Assembly: GCA_963732655.1 (NCBI GenBank)
Contig: CAVTAI010000001.1
Location: forward strand, 744,001 to 808,000
Length of the DNA stretch: 64,000 nt
Direction: 5' to 3'
Source: CAVTWS01 sp963732655
GTDB lineage: Bacteria > Actinomycetota > Acidimicrobiia > Acidimicrobiales > SHLQ01
The position numbers and the translations under genes were made by a program. The notes under the pieces are model-generated. The model was not told the origin of the DNA and searched no databases. It saw only the letters and a program-made list of their open reading frames with translations. Each line of letters begins with the position of its first letter. Positions within the stretch are counted from its first letter, which is position 1. Shown piece by piece: positions 33,574 to 43,264 of the stretch.

Positions 33574-35112
33574 TCAGCGGCGACGGCCGGCGGACGCACC
33601 GGAGTCTCGGGAGCGCCCGGCCGAGGCGCCGGTGTCGCGTCGGCTCGACGATCGCGAGCCCCGGGGCAATCCGTCGAACCCGCCACCGCGACGTCCGCCA
33701 CCGAGGATCACCCCGCCCAGTCCGCCACTGAGAATGTCGCCCAAACCTCCGCCCCGTCGCCGGCGGGCCGGCCGCCCGATGTCGATCGGAAGCCCACGAT
33801 CCATGCCGTCGACCCGGATGTCGAACACGTCCGGTAGGTCGTAGCCGTGCCCGCCGTACCCCCCGGGGGCCCGGGGCGCCGGGACTCGATCACCGTCGAC
33901 CTCGATGCCTCGGATGTCCGGTCGTTCCCCACGCTCGACGAGTTGGGCACACGAACGGCAGAGCCGCACCTCGACCTCGCGTCCATTGTCGACGGTGATC
34001 CAAGCCGATGTCGTGGCCGCCCGATGGGTCGGATCGAAGAAGCACGTGGCCGCTCGGCTGGAGCGGGTGTCGCGCCGGCTGTCGCGCTCGGGCCGCCGAG
34101 CGCCTGGGGGGAAGCCGGCGGGACCGGTCTGGCGACCGGCGCTCGGCGTCGGGATGACCGAGGGCTCCGGCGGCGCGGGTCGGCCGTCGAGGTCGGCCTC
34201 GATCGCCGAGATCTGCCAGCGCAACCGGTCGAGACGCAGGTGAAGGTCCGCCATCTGCGGCCCGCTCGTCGCTGATTTCACCCCGTCGCCGACGTCATTG
34301 AACTCCGCCGTAGCCTCGGCGAATCGCTCCTTGAGGTCGTCCCGATCCGAGATGGTCAGCCGATCGTTGAGATCGTAGATCGCCTCACCGATGGCCGTGA
34401 GCTGCTCCTGCGCTTCCTTTCGGGCCCGGTCGAGGTTCGCGTGCTGGCGCTTTCCGGCCTTGCGCCGCAGCACGAACCACACCAACGCCGCCCCACCGGC
34501 GACGACGACGAGCACGGGCAGCACGCCCGAACCGCCGGAGCTGCCCGGTTCGGCGTCGGTGGTATCGGACGAGGCGGTGCTCGAGTCGGAGTTGGTGGTA
34601 TCGGACGGGATGCTCTCCTGCTCGTCGATGGCGCCCGACCCGAGGTCGCCCCCGACCAGGGCGGTGTGGACCTCGCGGATCTCGGCGACGATGCTGCCGG
34701 TGCCGATCTGGTTCAATGCCGCCCCGAGGTCGCCGTCCTGGTGAACGGACGATCGTGCCCCGAGGTCACTCGGCGTGATGATGTACAGCGTCTCGACCTC
34801 GATGTCGCGGTCTTCCAGCTCCTCGAACACCTCGCCGGCGAAGTCTTCGGCGCCGCCATCGACATCTTCGGCCAACAACGCCACCGCCACGGTCTCGTCG
34901 CTGGTGGAGAGGTCGTCGACGAGATCGTCGACCGCGGATTCGCTCGCCTCGGCGTCTCGTTCGACGTAGTAGCCGTCGTCGTCGATGCCGTCGACGACAT
35001 CGTCGACGTCCGTTGCCGCGGCTGCGCTGGCCATGCTCCAGGTCATGGCCAGCGCGAGCCCGGCCCCGGCTGCGGTGATCTGGGCGACACGTCGGTTGGT
35101 GCGTCGGGTCAT
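33574..35112 (-). CDS. TPM-domain-like secreted membrane protein with cytoplasmic coil and CxxC tail
   Basis: 512 residues. Signal-like N-terminus (RRVAQITAAGAGLALAMTW), an outer domain resembling TPM/Rv1476-type domains (ETVAVALLAEDVDGG, VETLYIITPSDLG), an acidic serine/threonine linker, one membrane helix (VLPVLVVVAGGAALVWFVL, about residues 180-198), a long helical cytoplasmic part, a metal-site candidate (FFDPTHRAATTSAWITVDNG then RLCRSCAQLV), and a glycine/arginine-rich end with a duplicated RDTGASAGR-type decapeptide. No enzymatic role can be read. It converges with the lpqB-like gene, 16 bp apart. Confidence 0.7.
   Translation of the reverse strand: MTRRTNRRVAQITAAGAGLALAMTWSMASAAAATDVDDVVDGIDDDGYYVERDAEASESAVDDLVDDLSTSDETVAVALLAEDVDGGAEDFAGEVFEELEDRDIEVETLYIITPSDLGARSSVHQDGDLGAALNQIGTGSIVAEIREVHTALVGGDLGSGAIDEQESIPSDTTNSDSSTASSDTTDAEPGSSGGSGVLPVLVVVAGGAALVWFVLRRKAGKRQHANLDRARKEAQEQLTAIGEAIYDLNDRLTISDRDDLKERFAEATAEFNDVGDGVKSATSGPQMADLHLRLDRLRWQISAIEADLDGRPAPPEPSVIPTPSAGRQTGPAGFPPGARRPERDSRRDTRSSRAATCFFDPTHRAATTSAWITVDNGREVEVRLCRSCAQLVERGERPDIRGIEVDGDRVPAPRAPGGYGGHGYDLPDVFDIRVDGMDRGLPIDIGRPARRRRGGGLGDILSGGLGGVILGGGRRGGGFDGLPRGSRSSSRRDTGASAGRSRDSGASAGRRR
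33581..33640 (-). repeat. Diverged 30-nt direct repeat at the 3' end of the TPM-like gene
   Basis: Two successive 30-nt units encode RDTGASAGRS and RDSGASAGRR, the last residues before the stop. Bases differ at several silent positions, so this duplication is older than the perfect arrays elsewhere in the window. Confidence 0.75.
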
Positions 35113-35218
35113 GTCCGCCTCTCGGGTTGTCGATCGAGCGGGGCGAGCATACTCGCCGGGCTCCGTCCGCCCTGCGCTCGACCACCGACGAAGGGGCGGG
35201 TGCGAGTCCGACGGGCAA

Positions 35219-36247
35219 TCAGGCGAAAAACGTCCGGGCCACGTCGAAGAGCTCGGGCGACACCGGCTTGACCTTGCCCGCCGCCTCGGCCAGCGGCACG
35301 GTGACCACCTGGCCGCAGTGGAACGACACCATGCTCCCCAGCTCGTGACGGTGGATGGCGTCGACGGCCGCCACGCCGAACCAGGTCGACAGCACCCGAT
35401 CGAACGCGGTCGGGGTGCCGCCCCGTTGGACGTGACCGAGGATCGTGACCCGGGTCTCGAATCCGGTGCGCTCCTCGATGCCGTCAGCGATCCGATTGGC
35501 GATCCCACCGAGCTTGCGGTGCCCGAACTCGTCGACGCGATAGGTCGACTCCGGCATGGTGCCGGGGCGTGGTTGCACGCCCTCGGCGACGACGACCACC
35601 GAGGCCCAGCGGCCGGACGCGTGGCGACGCAGCAAGGTGTCGGCGATCTCGTCGATGTCGAACGGTTCTTCGGGGACCAGGACCATGGCGGCACCCCCGG
35701 CGATGCCGGCCCACAAGGCGATGTGGCCGGCGTGGCGCCCCATGACCTCCACCACCATGACCCGGTTGTGAGCTTCAGCGGTGGTGTGGAGGCGGTCGAT
35801 GGCCTCGGTGGCGATCCCCACGGCGGTGTCGAACCCGAACGTACGGTTCGTGCCCACGATGTCGTTGTCGATCGTCTTCGGTACGCCGACGAGCGGGAAC
35901 CCGAGGGTGTGCAACTGGTGCGCGGCGCTCAGGCTGCCTTCGCCGCCGATGACCACGACCGCGTCGATCCCGAGCCGCTCGAGGTTGGCGCGGGCGCGCG
36001 TCACGCCGTCGTCGGTCTGGAACGGCGTGATCCGTGAGGTACCGAGGATCGTGCCGCCGCGCGGCAGGATCCCGCGGCAGGCCGCGATGTCGAGCGGCCG
36101 GTGATCGTCCTCCAGGACGCCACGCCACCCGTCCACGAAGCCGACGACCTCGTCGCCGTGGGTCTTGATGGCCCGCCGGACCACGGCGCGGATGACTGCG
36201 TTGAGTCCGGGGGCATCGCCCCCGCCGGTGAGCACGCCCAGGCGCAT
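35219..36247 (-). CDS. pfkA: 6-phosphofructokinase (mixed-type, probably ATP-dependent)
   Basis: 342 residues from the ATG that opens MRLGVLTGGGDAPGLNAVIRAVV. Active-site motifs: VVVIGGEGSLSAAHQL, VPKTIDNDIVGTNRTFGFDTAV, VMVVEVMGRHAGHIALWAGI and TILGHVQRGGTPTAFDR. The residue after GGE is glycine (ATP type), but lysine stands before TIDND, the combination seen in actinobacterial and other mixed-type enzymes rather than in the E. coli enzyme (glycine at both positions). ATP as donor is inferred from the first glycine. Longer in-frame starts lie in the intergenic gap and are unlikely. Confidence 0.92.
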   Translation of the reverse strand: MRLGVLTGGGDAPGLNAVIRAVVRRAIKTHGDEVVGFVDGWRGVLEDDHRPLDIAACRGILPRGGTILGTSRITPFQTDDGVTRARANLERLGIDAVVVIGGEGSLSAAHQLHTLGFPLVGVPKTIDNDIVGTNRTFGFDTAVGIATEAIDRLHTTAEAHNRVMVVEVMGRHAGHIALWAGIAGGAAMVLVPEEPFDIDEIADTLLRRHASGRWASVVVVAEGVQPRPGTMPESTYRVDEFGHRKLGGIANRIADGIEERTGFETRVTILGHVQRGGTPTAFDRVLSTWFGVAAVDAIHRHELGSMVSFHCGQVVTVPLAEAAGKVKPVSPELFDVARTFFA

Positions 36248-36374
36248 GAGTTTCCCTACGTGTCGAAACGTGACCGAGTGGTCGCCGCCCAGGCTACGTG
36301 AGCCGGTCGCCCGGTCGTTGCTCGTCGGGATCGCCAACCCGATCGACGCACGAGCAGCGTTTAACCTGGCGCCC

Positions 36375-37853
36375 GTGGCGCTTCTGATCTCGATCGATGC
36401 CGGGACGACCGGAGTGCGGGCCATGGCCGTCGACTTCGGCGGGGTGCCCGTGGCGAGCGCCTACACGGAGTTCCCGCAGCACTTCCCGCGACCGGGCTGG
36501 GTCGAACACGACGCGAACGACATCTGGAACGCCGTCGTGTCCGTGCTCGGTCAGCTGATGGGGCGGATCGATCAGCCGGTGACGGCCATCGGGATCGCCG
36601 ACCAGCGGGAGACGGTGGTGGCGTGGAGCGCTGGCACCGGGGCGCCGCTCCACCGGGCGATCGTCTGGCAGGATCGCCGTACCGCCGAACGCTGCGCGGC
36701 GCTCAGCGACGCTGGTCATCTGCCGATGATCCGCGCCCGGACGGGTCTGGTCCTCGATCCCTACTTCAGTGCCACCAAGTTCGAATGGCTGCTCGGCCCG
36801 GGCGGCGTGGCGGCCGGGCCCGACCTCCGCCTCGGGACGGTCGACAGCTGGATCGCCTGGAACCTGACCGGCGGACAGGCCCATGTCACCGACGTCAGCA
36901 ACGCCAGCCGGACCATGTTGTACGACCTTCGCACCAGAGCGTGGGCCGACGAGCTACTCGACCTGTTCGGTGTCCCCCGGTCCGCCCTCCCCGAGGTCCT
37001 CCCGTCGTCGGGGCGGTTCGGGGTGACCATCACCGGTCTTCCGGTCCCGGCGGGTGTTCCGGTGAGCGGCGTGGCGGGCGATCAGCAGTCCGCGCTGTTC
37101 GGCCAAGCGTGTTTCGAACCGGGCATGGTCAAGAACACCTATGGGACCGGTTCGTTCGTGCTCGCCAACGTCGGCACCACGGTCCCGGAGCCGGTCGATG
37201 GATTGCTCACGACGGTGGCGTGGCAACTCGGCTCCGACACTCCGGTGTTCGCGCTCGAGGGGGCGGTGTTCGTCACCGGGGCGGCCATCCAGTGGTTGCG
37301 AGACGGCTTGGGCATCATCGCCGAGGCGTCCGAGATCGGCCCGTTGGCGGCCTCGGTGGCCGATTCGGGGGGAGTCGTGTTCGTGCCCGCGTTCACCGGT
37401 CTGGGCAGCCCGTGGTGGGATCCTCACGCCCGGGGGACCATCCTCGGGTTGACGCGGGGATCGGGCCGGGCCGAGCTGGCTCGGGCGGTGATCGATGCCA
37501 TCGTCCACCAGACTCGAGACGTCGTCGATGCCATGGCCACCGCGTCCGGTGTCGCTCCCGCCGAGTTACGGGTGGACGGAGGCGCATCCGTCATGGATCT
37601 GCTGCTCCGGCTCCAGGCCGACCATCTGGGCGTACCCGTTACCCGGGCCCGGTTCGCTGAGACCACGGCTCTCGGTGCGGCGTATCTGGCCGGCCTCGCC
37701 GAGGGGGTGTGGTCATCGACCCGTGAGTTGGGCGAGCTGTGGTCCGGCGACATCACCTTCTCGCCCGCAGGCGACCGAGCCGCCATCGACCGTGATCACG
37801 CCCGGTGGCACCGCGCCGTCGAACGCTCCCGGAACTGGGACACCGCCGGCTGA
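36375..37853 (+). CDS. glpK: FGGY-family carbohydrate kinase, probably glycerol kinase
   Basis: 492 residues from the GTG at 36375. Motifs: LLISIDAGTTGVRAMAVDFGG (phosphate 1), GWVEHDANDIWNAV, GIADQRETVVAW, AIVWQDRRTAERC, LDPYFSATKFEWLL, GTVDSWIAWNLTGG, DVSNASRTMLYDL, VAGDQQSALFGQACFEPGMVKNTYGTGSF and ELRVDGGASVMDLLLRLQADHLG. The W-Q-D-R and Y-F-S-A-T-K motifs match glycerol kinases. Phosphorylates glycerol to glycerol 3-phosphate. Divergent from pfkA across 127 bp, with no repeat or operator recognised there. Confidence 0.88.
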   Translation: MALLISIDAGTTGVRAMAVDFGGVPVASAYTEFPQHFPRPGWVEHDANDIWNAVVSVLGQLMGRIDQPVTAIGIADQRETVVAWSAGTGAPLHRAIVWQDRRTAERCAALSDAGHLPMIRARTGLVLDPYFSATKFEWLLGPGGVAAGPDLRLGTVDSWIAWNLTGGQAHVTDVSNASRTMLYDLRTRAWADELLDLFGVPRSALPEVLPSSGRFGVTITGLPVPAGVPVSGVAGDQQSALFGQACFEPGMVKNTYGTGSFVLANVGTTVPEPVDGLLTTVAWQLGSDTPVFALEGAVFVTGAAIQWLRDGLGIIAEASEIGPLAASVADSGGVVFVPAFTGLGSPWWDPHARGTILGLTRGSGRAELARAVIDAIVHQTRDVVDAMATASGVAPAELRVDGGASVMDLLLRLQADHLGVPVTRARFAETTALGAAYLAGLAEGVWSSTRELGELWSGDITFSPAGDRAAIDRDHARWHRAVERSRNWDTAG

Positions 37854-37878
37854 GCCCGCACGGGTCACGGCCACCCGC

Positions 37879-38511
37879 TCAGGCGTGGGCGCGGAGTTGG
37901 GCGAGACGGATGGTGGCTACGGCCGCCAGCGCATGCACCCGACGCAGCTCCCGAGCCCGAAACGGGTGGCCCTGGCGTCCGAGGGCGAGCACGTCATCGG
38001 GGCCCAGCTCCGCCCAGCACATGTCATCGATGCCGGCCCCGTTCTCGTCGACGTACCGACTGCCGGCGACGAACGCGGCCAACCACGCCGCCGTCGGCAC
38101 ATCGTCGCCCAGCTGAAAGACCATGGCCGCCGGGTCGAGCCGGGCCACGACCGCCCAGGTGGCCTGGGTGAGGCGGGCCGTGACGGCGGCCAACTCCTCG
38201 GCCAGCGCCTGGGCGTCGGTGGACGCCAGGAGCTGGGCGCACGCCTCCAGGGCTTCGAGGTCGGGTCCGCCATCGCCGACCGCCGCGGGCTTGACCCATT
38301 CGACATCCACGCCGTCGACTCGGGCCAACGCCATCACCACCGGATCGATGTCGTCGGTCGACACCAGGAGCTCGTCGATGGCGCGCCCGGCGCCACTCTC
38401 GAGGATCTCGACGCCCTCGACGTTGCCGCCAGCGTTGCCGATGGCGCCGGCCAGCTCGCCGAGCGAGCCCGGCCGGTCCGGAAGCCAGACCCGCAGCAGA
38501 TGACGGATCAT
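37879..38511 (-). CDS. ACT-domain protein
   Basis: 210 residues. The N-terminal 75 residues form an ACT domain (HLLRVWLPDRPGSLGELAGAIGNAGGNVEGVEIL), a small-molecule sensor fold. The rest is helical, with EALEACAQLLASTDAQALAEEL and a region DVLALGRQGHPFRARELRRVHALA without a recognised catalytic motif. It may be a regulator or sensor for amino acids. The start overlaps the aminotransferase stop by one base (TGATG), so the two are translationally coupled, which supports an amino-acid role. Confidence 0.78.
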   Translation of the reverse strand: MIRHLLRVWLPDRPGSLGELAGAIGNAGGNVEGVEILESGAGRAIDELLVSTDDIDPVVMALARVDGVDVEWVKPAAVGDGGPDLEALEACAQLLASTDAQALAEELAAVTARLTQATWAVVARLDPAAMVFQLGDDVPTAAWLAAFVAGSRYVDENGAGIDDMCWAELGPDDVLALGRQGHPFRARELRRVHALAAVATIRLAQLRAHA

Positions 38512-39698
38512 CAGATGTCCGTGCCGAGGTCCGGGAGCGCGATCCGCAGATTGCGTATCGCCTGGCCGATGCGCTGCTCGTTTTCGATCAGGGCGAACCG
38601 GACGTGGCCCTCGCCGCCCGGCCCGAAGCCGACACCAGGGGAGACCGCGACCTTGGCGTCTCGCACCAGCATGGACGCGAACTCGACCGAGCCGAGGTGA
38701 CGGTACGGTTCGGGGATCGGGGCCCAGGCGAACATCGTGCCCTGGGGCTTCGGAATCGACCACCCGATGCGATCGAGGCCGTCGCACAACGCATTGCGGC
38801 GGCTCTGGTAGATCTCCCGTACGCCCTTGGGGAAGTCCGACTCCTCGTTGAGGGTCACAGTGGCGGCGATCTGGATGGGCTGGAACGTGCCGTAGTCGAG
38901 GTACGACTTGAGCTTGGCCAGAGCGGCGACGACGTCACGGTTGCCGAGCATGAAGGCCACACGCCAGCCCGCCATCGAGAACGTCTTCGTCATGGAGTAG
39001 AGCTCAACCGCCACGTCCTTGGCCCCGGGGACCTGGAGGATCGACGGTGGGTCGTACCCGTCGAAGCCGAGCTCGGCGTAGGCGAAGTCATGGACGAGGA
39101 CGACCTCGTGCTCACGGGCGAACTCCACGGCCCGGGTCATGAACTCCAGGTCGACGCACGTGGTCGTCGGGTTGTGCGGGAATGACAGCACGATGACCCG
39201 AGGCCGAGGCCATGAGTAGCGGAACCGCTCGTCGAGCACGGCGAAGAAGTCATCACCGGTGCCGAGGGGCAGCTCTCGCACCTCGGCGCCGGCGAACAGG
39301 GGCGCGTAGAGGTGGATGGGGTACGACGGCGCCGGCACCAACGCCGCGTCGCCGGGCTGGAGCAGCACCCACATGAGGTGGGACAAGCCTTCCTTGGCGC
39401 CGATGGTGTTGATGACCTCGGTGTCGGGGTCGAGCTCCACCCCGAATCGCCGGAGGTAGTGATCGGCGATGGCGTTACGGAGCTTCGGAATGCCGCGGCT
39501 CGACGAATAGCGGTGGTTCCGGGAGTTGTGGGCGGCTTCGCTGAGCTTGGCCACCGTGTTCTCCGGAGACGGCAGGTCGGGGTTACCGAAGCCGAGATCG
39601 ATGACGTCCTCACCGGCCCGCCGGGCGGCCACCTTCAAGCTGTCGATGATCGTGAAGACATACGGCGGAAGGTTGGTGATACGACGAAATTCCACCAC
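38511..39698 (-). CDS. PLP-dependent aminotransferase, class I (alanine aminotransferase-like)
   Basis: 395 residues. Fold-type I motifs: VIDLGFGNPDLPSPENTV, RYSSSRGIPKLRNAIADHY, VINTIGAKEGLSHLMWVLLQPGD, VIVLSFPHNPTTTCVD (asparagine contacting PLP), LVHDFAYAELGFDGY (aspartate/tyrosine), YSMTKTFSMAGWRVAFMLGN (Schiff-base lysine) and HVRFALIENEQRIGQAIRNL with the carboxylate-binding arginine. Closest in feature to the AlaC/AlaA group, which forms alanine from pyruvate. The substrate is not certain. Confidence 0.9.
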   Translation of the reverse strand: MVEFRRITNLPPYVFTIIDSLKVAARRAGEDVIDLGFGNPDLPSPENTVAKLSEAAHNSRNHRYSSSRGIPKLRNAIADHYLRRFGVELDPDTEVINTIGAKEGLSHLMWVLLQPGDAALVPAPSYPIHLYAPLFAGAEVRELPLGTGDDFFAVLDERFRYSWPRPRVIVLSFPHNPTTTCVDLEFMTRAVEFAREHEVVLVHDFAYAELGFDGYDPPSILQVPGAKDVAVELYSMTKTFSMAGWRVAFMLGNRDVVAALAKLKSYLDYGTFQPIQIAATVTLNEESDFPKGVREIYQSRRNALCDGLDRIGWSIPKPQGTMFAWAPIPEPYRHLGSVEFASMLVRDAKVAVSPGVGFGPGGEGHVRFALIENEQRIGQAIRNLRIALPDLGTDI

Positions 39699-39739
39699 CG
39701 CAGGCTACGGCAGCAGCGTCGCAACGATCGTCGATTTCG

Positions 39740-41738
39740 TCAGATGCCGACGATCGCCGCCGTGACCAACTTGCCACCGATGGAGGCGACGTAGTCCGCC
39801 ATCTCGGGGGCATCGCTCACCACGAGAACCTGCGTGACCTCCTGGAGCGCGGTGACGGCGCTGGTGATCCCGGCGAGGTCGTGGACGTCGACCTCGCCGA
39901 CCGAGAGGAGGACGGGCTGGTCGACGAGATCGCGGCAGGTCGATGCCACAGAGCTCGGCCACCATCGTGCGGACCTGAGTCGACGCCGGGGGTGCGGCCC
40001 GACGCCCGCTGGTCATGGCCGTCACGGCCACCAGGTCGGCGACCGACGCCATGACCTCGGCGCGCTCGGCGATCGCCTGGGCCAGCTCTTCGGAGCGTTG
40101 GGTGAGTGAGGCGATGCGCCGCACGGCGGCGCGGTGGCGGTCGAGGCGGCCGCGAGCCGAGGCTACGGCTGACCGGGCGTCGGCCAGTCGGACGTCCAAG
40201 ACATCGGCAGCACCGTCGGCCGATTGCCGGACCGCCAACGACTGGAGGTTGCGGATCTCGACTTCGATGCGACCCCGCTCGAGCTCCAACGCCGGCCGGT
40301 TCTGGGTGCTGCGAGCCAGGTCATCCAGCCACGCGTCGGCTCGGGAGAGCAGCATCGACGGATCCACCACTGCGATGTCGGCGCTGATGGCGCCGACATC
40401 GCCGAGCGCGTGGGCCAGTTCCTCCGCGCCGGCTTCGGCGTCGAAGCTCTTGACCTGGTTCAGGTCGACCCGGTGCGTGCGCAGCGCGTGGTCGAGGTCC
40501 TCCACGGGACCGACCAGCGCCACCGCGGTGTCGTGGGCTCGAGCCAACCGCTCCAAGGTGGGCTCGAAGTCGGGTTCCGCTTCGAGCCGGGTCTGGAACT
40601 CGTACCAGGCCTGCTCGGCATCGTCACGGGAGATGATGGCCTGGCTCAGGTCGCGCTTGGCGTCGCGGCTCACACCGTAGTTCGTGCTCTCCATCATGAA
40701 GGCGGACCATGTTGGGAACCCGAGGCGGTCGAGGATCTCCTGCTCGACGACGCGGGCCTCCTCGAGGGCTCGTTTGGCGCGAGGCGACGGCAGACGGCCC
40801 GAGGCCTTGTGTTCCGCGGCCTGGACGATGTCGTGCGCCTCTTCGAGCGCCGCGACGTCCTCAGTGTCGACCTTGTGTCCGCGGGACTGACGCTCGACTT
40901 CGGCCAGTTGGCGGCGAGCCTCCTCGAGGCGCGCCGTCATCTCGTCAGCCGAGGGTCCATGGCCGGCGACTCGCGCTTCGAGAGTGGCCATGGCCGCCTG
41001 GGCCGCCACCAACTCGTCGGCGAGGGCCGGCGCGTCGGTCGATTGGAGCAGGGCGTCGCCCAGGACCTCACGAACGTAGGCCGAGGCCTGCCGGACCCGG
41101 GCCACGGCCGCGGGCGCATGGCGAGCCAGCCGACGCCGGAGGTCACCCAGCTGCTGCTGGGCCGAAGCCAGGCGGGATTCGATGACGTCGGACGAAGCGA
41201 TCGTGTCGGTCCCCGGCTCCACGCCCAGTTCCATCTCGATCTCGGCCAGGGTCTGCCGCGCCTGTTGATACGTGGCCGAGGCGAACGAATCGAGGAACTG
41301 CCGCTCGGCTCGGAGGTCCGTCGACACCGCGGCCAACTCCGTCGACGCGTCGTCGTGTTCGGACCGCGCCTGCGCCAATCGGCGTTCGAGCACGCTCACC
41401 GCGGCGTCGAGGGTCGACCCGGGTCCCGCCGAGGACGCGGCCAGGCGTTCGATGAGGGAGCGGCTCTCGATCATCGGGATGCGTCGGCGCGGGCCGGCGA
41501 TGCCCAAGATCCCGTGCCGGGATTCTGCGTGAACGCTGGTTCCCGACCCGAGGCCCCCGAAGGAGATATCGGCCGAGCCGAGATCGATGGTGTCGAGACG
41601 ATCGAGCGTCTCACGGAGCTCGAAGGCACCCATCGGGCCGAGGCCGGCGATCAACGTGACGGCCGCGGGTTCGATCGGTGCGCCACGGCTTTCCAACCCA
41701 GGCAGATACACCGTGGTCACTCTGGTCGCTTCCGACAT
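39740..41738 (-). CDS. Coiled-coil SMC-like protein without Walker A, frame change near the 3' end
   Basis: About 665 residues from the ATG at 41738. Most of it is long coiled coil (VLERRLAQARSEHDDASTEL, ARLEEARRQLAEVERQSRGH and others). The N-terminus (VTTVYLPGLESRGAPIEPAA) resembles SMC heads but lacks a GxxGxGK(S/T) loop. Near 39945 the main frame derails. The frame +1 continues with STCRDLVDQPVLLSVGEVDVHDLAGITSAVTALQ and QVLVVSDAPEMADYVASIGG, which looks like a degenerate SMC Walker B/D-loop half. One extra base at about 39945-39955 explains this. Biological role unknown. Confidence 0.7.
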
Positions 41739-41910
41739 CGCCACCTTCAGGCCTCCTCTGGCTCACAGCTGTCATCGGCACAGAAGGGGCAATTGGTGTA
41801 GCGATTGGGTCACAGAAATCTCACTCTGCGTGAGACGGGTCGAACGGCTCGATGGTCAGCGGGCGGTAGACCCCGCCGGAAGAGGCCCGATTCCTCGTTC
41901 GAACTCCGGT

Positions 41911-42714
41911 TCAACCACCTTCGGCGGACGTCGTCGGGCCGGATCGCTGGCGCGCCGCGACGGCTCTTCCGGCGGCACCGAAGGCGGCCAGGTCGTACCT
42001 TCGCCCGACGCTGAACGCCTTCTCGGCCGCCAGCGCCCCGGCGTGAGAGAGGTCCTCGCCGCCGGCGTACAACCCGAGCATGTCACCCACCGCGGCGTGA
42101 GCGGGGATCTGCGACGCCAGGCCGACCGCGAAGGAGACGAGCTCGTCGTGCGGGACGACATGATTCACCAGGCCGGCGGTGTGGGCCTGGTGGGCGTCCA
42201 TGAACCTACCCGTCAGCGACATCTCACGGGCGGTCCGCACGCCGACTGCTCGGGGCAGCAGCGCCGTCAACCCCCACGTCGGGGCGACACCCAGCTGAGC
42301 GTGCGTATCGGCGAACCGAGCCCGCTCGGATGCCACGATGAACGAAGCGCTCAGGGCCACCTCGAGGGCTCCGGAGACGCAGGCCCCGTTCACCGCACAA
42401 ATCACCGGGGTCCGGAGCCCCCGCATCACGTACGCCGGATTGGTCGTGGGCCCCGCCGCTCCATCCTCGTCGTCGCCGGATGCCGACACTCCGCTCGACA
42501 CCTCCTTGAAGTCGACGCCGGCGCTGAACACGGGATCGACGGCGGTGAGCACGATCGCCCGCACCGAATCGTCGCCATCGGCCGCCGCCAGGGCCGCACC
42601 CAGCTCCCGTCGCAGCGCCGCGTTCAGGGCGTTCTTGGCCCCGGGCCGATCGATGGTCACCACCCGGACACCGACGACCGGGTCGGTCACCTGGACGTGC
42701 TCGTACCGGACCAT
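41911..42714 (-). CDS. Enoyl-CoA hydratase/isomerase family (crotonase)
   Basis: 267 residues. Motifs: VVTIDRPGAKNALNAALRREL, AIVLTAVDPVFSAGVDFKEV (oxyanion hole), VICAVNGACVSGALEVALSASFIVASERARFADTH and APTWGLTALLPRAVG. The usual GGG at the oxyanion hole is replaced by SG-AL, and the two typical catalytic glutamates are not obvious, so it may be a CoA-acting enzyme other than a hydratase. It acts on CoA thioesters in the cytoplasm. It lies 38 bp downstream of the SRPBCC gene on the same strand. Confidence 0.86.
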   Translation of the reverse strand: MVRYEHVQVTDPVVGVRVVTIDRPGAKNALNAALRRELGAALAAADGDDSVRAIVLTAVDPVFSAGVDFKEVSSGVSASGDDEDGAAGPTTNPAYVMRGLRTPVICAVNGACVSGALEVALSASFIVASERARFADTHAQLGVAPTWGLTALLPRAVGVRTAREMSLTGRFMDAHQAHTAGLVNHVVPHDELVSFAVGLASQIPAHAAVGDMLGLYAGGEDLSHAGALAAEKAFSVGRRYDLAAFGAAGRAVAARQRSGPTTSAEGG

Positions 42715-42751
42715 CCAGTCGTCTCCCCGAGGCTCGTCGGTTCGCCGCGGC

Positions 42752-43198
42752 TCAGCGACCCTCGGCGCGGGCCTTGAGCTCCAGCAACGCGGTGTGCATG
42801 ATGCGCGCCTCGGCTCGGCGTTTCACGAATCCGGGCAGCGGCACCTGAAGGTCGACGGCGAGGTAGTAGGTCACGGAGGTCGACCCCGGTTCGTCCTCCG
42901 ACTCGGCGAACTCGTACTCGCCGTCGAGCTGACGCATCAGGTCGCCCCGCATCAACCGCCACGACAACCGCAACGGGTTGGTGCCGTGGTTGTACCGGAG
43001 CACGTAGGTCGTGCTGCGGCCCATGGCCGCGGCTCGGTACTCGACTTCGCTGCCCCGTCCTTCCACATCACGACTGAGGACGCGACAGTCCTTGATGTCA
43101 CTCGCCCACTCTGGGTAGCGCTCGAAATCGAGGGCGACCTCCAGGCACCGCTCGGGCGAGGCGTGAACCAAGATGCGCTGGGTTGCCGTTTCGGACAT
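42752..43198 (-). CDS. SRPBCC-family protein (START-like, polyketide cyclase/CoQ-binding type)
   Basis: 148 residues from the ATG at 43198 with GGTGGAG upstream. Family features: ILVHASPERCLEVALDFERYPEWASDIKDCRVLSRDVEGRG at the N-terminus (fitting the Y-P-E/W pattern), beta strands and a C-terminal helix ARIMHTALLELKARAEGR. Such helix-grip proteins bind hydrophobic ligands such as lipids. It is placed between a membrane protein and the crotonase, all on the minus strand. Ligand unknown. Confidence 0.85.
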   Translation of the reverse strand: MSETATQRILVHASPERCLEVALDFERYPEWASDIKDCRVLSRDVEGRGSEVEYRAAAMGRSTTYVLRYNHGTNPLRLSWRLMRGDLMRQLDGEYEFAESEDEPGSTSVTYYLAVDLQVPLPGFVKRRAEARIMHTALLELKARAEGR

Positions 43199-43264
43199 GG
43201 GCTCCACCGGGGTCGGGACGGACGGGTGCGGCGAATCGACACCGGTCGCACCTGAGGGCGCAGA

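Noticed and set aside
40224..41801. Plus-strand open frame opposite the SMC-like gene
   Set aside because: No domain or codon pattern; explained by the coiled-coil gene on the other strand.
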